Both the position numbers and the translations under genes were made by a program. The notes beneath the pieces were generated by a model, which ran no database searches, was not told where the DNA came from, and saw only the letters and a program-made list of their open reading frames with translations. From NCBI GenBank assembly GCA_028706995.1, contig JAQTVR010000059.1:1-7146 (forward strand): a stretch of 7,146 bases of DNA, written 5' to 3'. Below are positions 6,418-7,146 of this stretch, one piece after another. The first letter of the stretch is position 1, and every line of letters starts with the position of its first letter. The stretch is from Dehalococcoidales bacterium (lineage in GTDB: Bacteria > Chloroflexota > Dehalococcoidia > Dehalococcoidales > UBA5627).

Positions 6418-6491
6418 TGGTTATTTATGGACGATGCGACAATTTCAGGTACTCTAATTAGATAATTCTAAATTGAGACTTGCTGTAAGTC

Positions 6492-7146
6492 TTATAAGCT
6501 CGACCCGGCGATAAGTTCGTAGTGGATTTTTTCTTTCTCGAGCCGGATTATCAACTCGGAAAGCCCCCCTTCAACACAAACAATAAGAGGATCAAGCCCG
6601 GTCCTGGCAGCTTCGACAACTACATCTATAGCCCCATAACGGTAGAAAGCGGCACAAGATCTAGATAAAGCGGCATAGGCTTCCAGCCCCAACCCGGCTA
6701 TAGGATGACTGGCGACGACATATTTTTTCAATACATCATAATTGACATTGCGGGAGCCGCCCCTCTCGACATCCGGGACTTTGAATATGGTTACGCTACC
6801 CGTTTCCAATGGAACGATACCCTTTATATTGCAGATACCTATATCCTCCCCTGCCCTGGCATCGGAAATAGTAGCGCCGGTTGCCCCGTTATCGAGCTTA
6901 GATGAAACGTACAGTAATCCGTCCTTCATCTTGAGAGACACCTGCTGGTTTTTATGTAAATCCTCTTCAGCCAGCGCCGCACAAACCGAAATATTATTTA
7001 CCGCCTTCTGAACTAAGATATTGTAGCTATTCAATTCCTTTAATGATTTAATTACCCAGTTGACACCTTCATTGGTCACCCGGTAACTGGAACGGCCTTG
7101 CGTCACCAATTTACCCTCGCCGATTAATTGGGCGATATAATCGGAC
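6492..7146 (-). CDS. Winged-helix transcriptional regulator, archaeal-like, 5' end outside the window
   Basis: The frame is open to the right edge, so the gene start lies outside; 217 residues are visible. The first part, SDYIAQLIGEGKLVTQG then SSYRVTNEGVNWV, looks like the last helix and wing of a MarR/ArsR-type winged helix, with the 'T.EG..W' feature after the wing. A helical segment (IKSLKELNSYNILVQKAVNN) and a larger domain follow: SDARAGEDIGICNIKGIVPL, VPDVERGGSRNVNYDVLKKY, GLEAYAALSR, and IDVVVEAARTGLDPLIVCVE near the end. I recall this architecture in predicted regulators of archaea and some Dehalococcoidia, and cannot confirm it. The C-terminal domain looks like a small-molecule sensor. 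It lies directly upstream of, and in the same direction as, the corrinoid operon, which makes it a candidate regulator of it. The ligand is unknown. Confidence 0.75.
   Translation of the reverse strand, partial: SDYIAQLIGEGKLVTQGRSSYRVTNEGVNWVIKSLKELNSYNILVQKAVNNISVCAALAEEDLHKNQQVSLKMKDGLLYVSSKLDNGATGATISDARAGEDIGICNIKGIVPLETGSVTIFKVPDVERGGSRNVNYDVLKKYVVASHPIAGLGLEAYAALSRSCAAFYRYGAIDVVVEAARTGLDPLIVCVEGGLSELIIRLEKEKIHYELIAGSSL

Noticed and set aside
6453..6462. Perfect 10-bp palindrome TCTAATTAGA upstream of the promoter
   Set aside because: It is very AT-rich, short and unrepeated in the window, so chance is a sufficient explanation without conservation data.
6476..6492. AGACTT/AAGTCT hairpin at the regulator stop codon as a terminator
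   Set aside because: The stem is six mostly weak pairs and is not followed by a U tract; it does not support a call of transcription termination.

Overview
The window is one compact corrinoid (vitamin B12) locus with every recognisable gene on the minus strand, so it reads from right to left. It is cut at both ends. In transcription order it holds: the C-terminal part of an archaeal-looking winged-helix regulator (7146-6492, start outside the window); a 140-bp control region; the ABC importer genes btuF, btuC and btuD; a possible 38-codon small ORF; then cobT, cobS, a cobC-type phosphatase, a DUF71/Dph6-like ATP pyrophosphatase, and the first 33 codons of cobU (101-1, running off the left edge).

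The organism is bacterial. Evidence: bacterial-type CobU and CobT, a lipoprotein signal peptide, clear Shine-Dalgarno sites, and a perfect sigma70-type promoter (TTGACA, 17 nt, TATAAT) before btuF. Intermediate base composition, the Thr/Ser-rich linker after the lipobox of the binding protein, the archaeal-like regulator and the btuFCD-cobTSCU layout recall Dehalococcoidia (Chloroflexota). That placement is inference from general knowledge, not from a search.

The genes work together as a salvage module. BtuF captures a corrinoid outside the membrane, BtuC and BtuD import it, CobU activates adenosylcobinamide to the GDP form, CobT makes alpha-ribazole phosphate from a lower-ligand base, CobS joins the two halves, and the CobC-type phosphatase removes the phosphate. 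The DUF71 protein belongs to a family that comparative genomics has linked to B12 salvage, but whose reaction is unproven. No corrin-ring synthesis gene is visible.

The points most worth a second look are the control region, which has a consensus promoter, a leader too short for a cobalamin riboswitch and paired repeats around the start site; the adjacent regulator, which could replace the riboswitch; the small ORF whose stop overlaps the cobT start; and the DUF71 enzyme embedded in the operon. No stretch longer than 300 bases lacks a gene.
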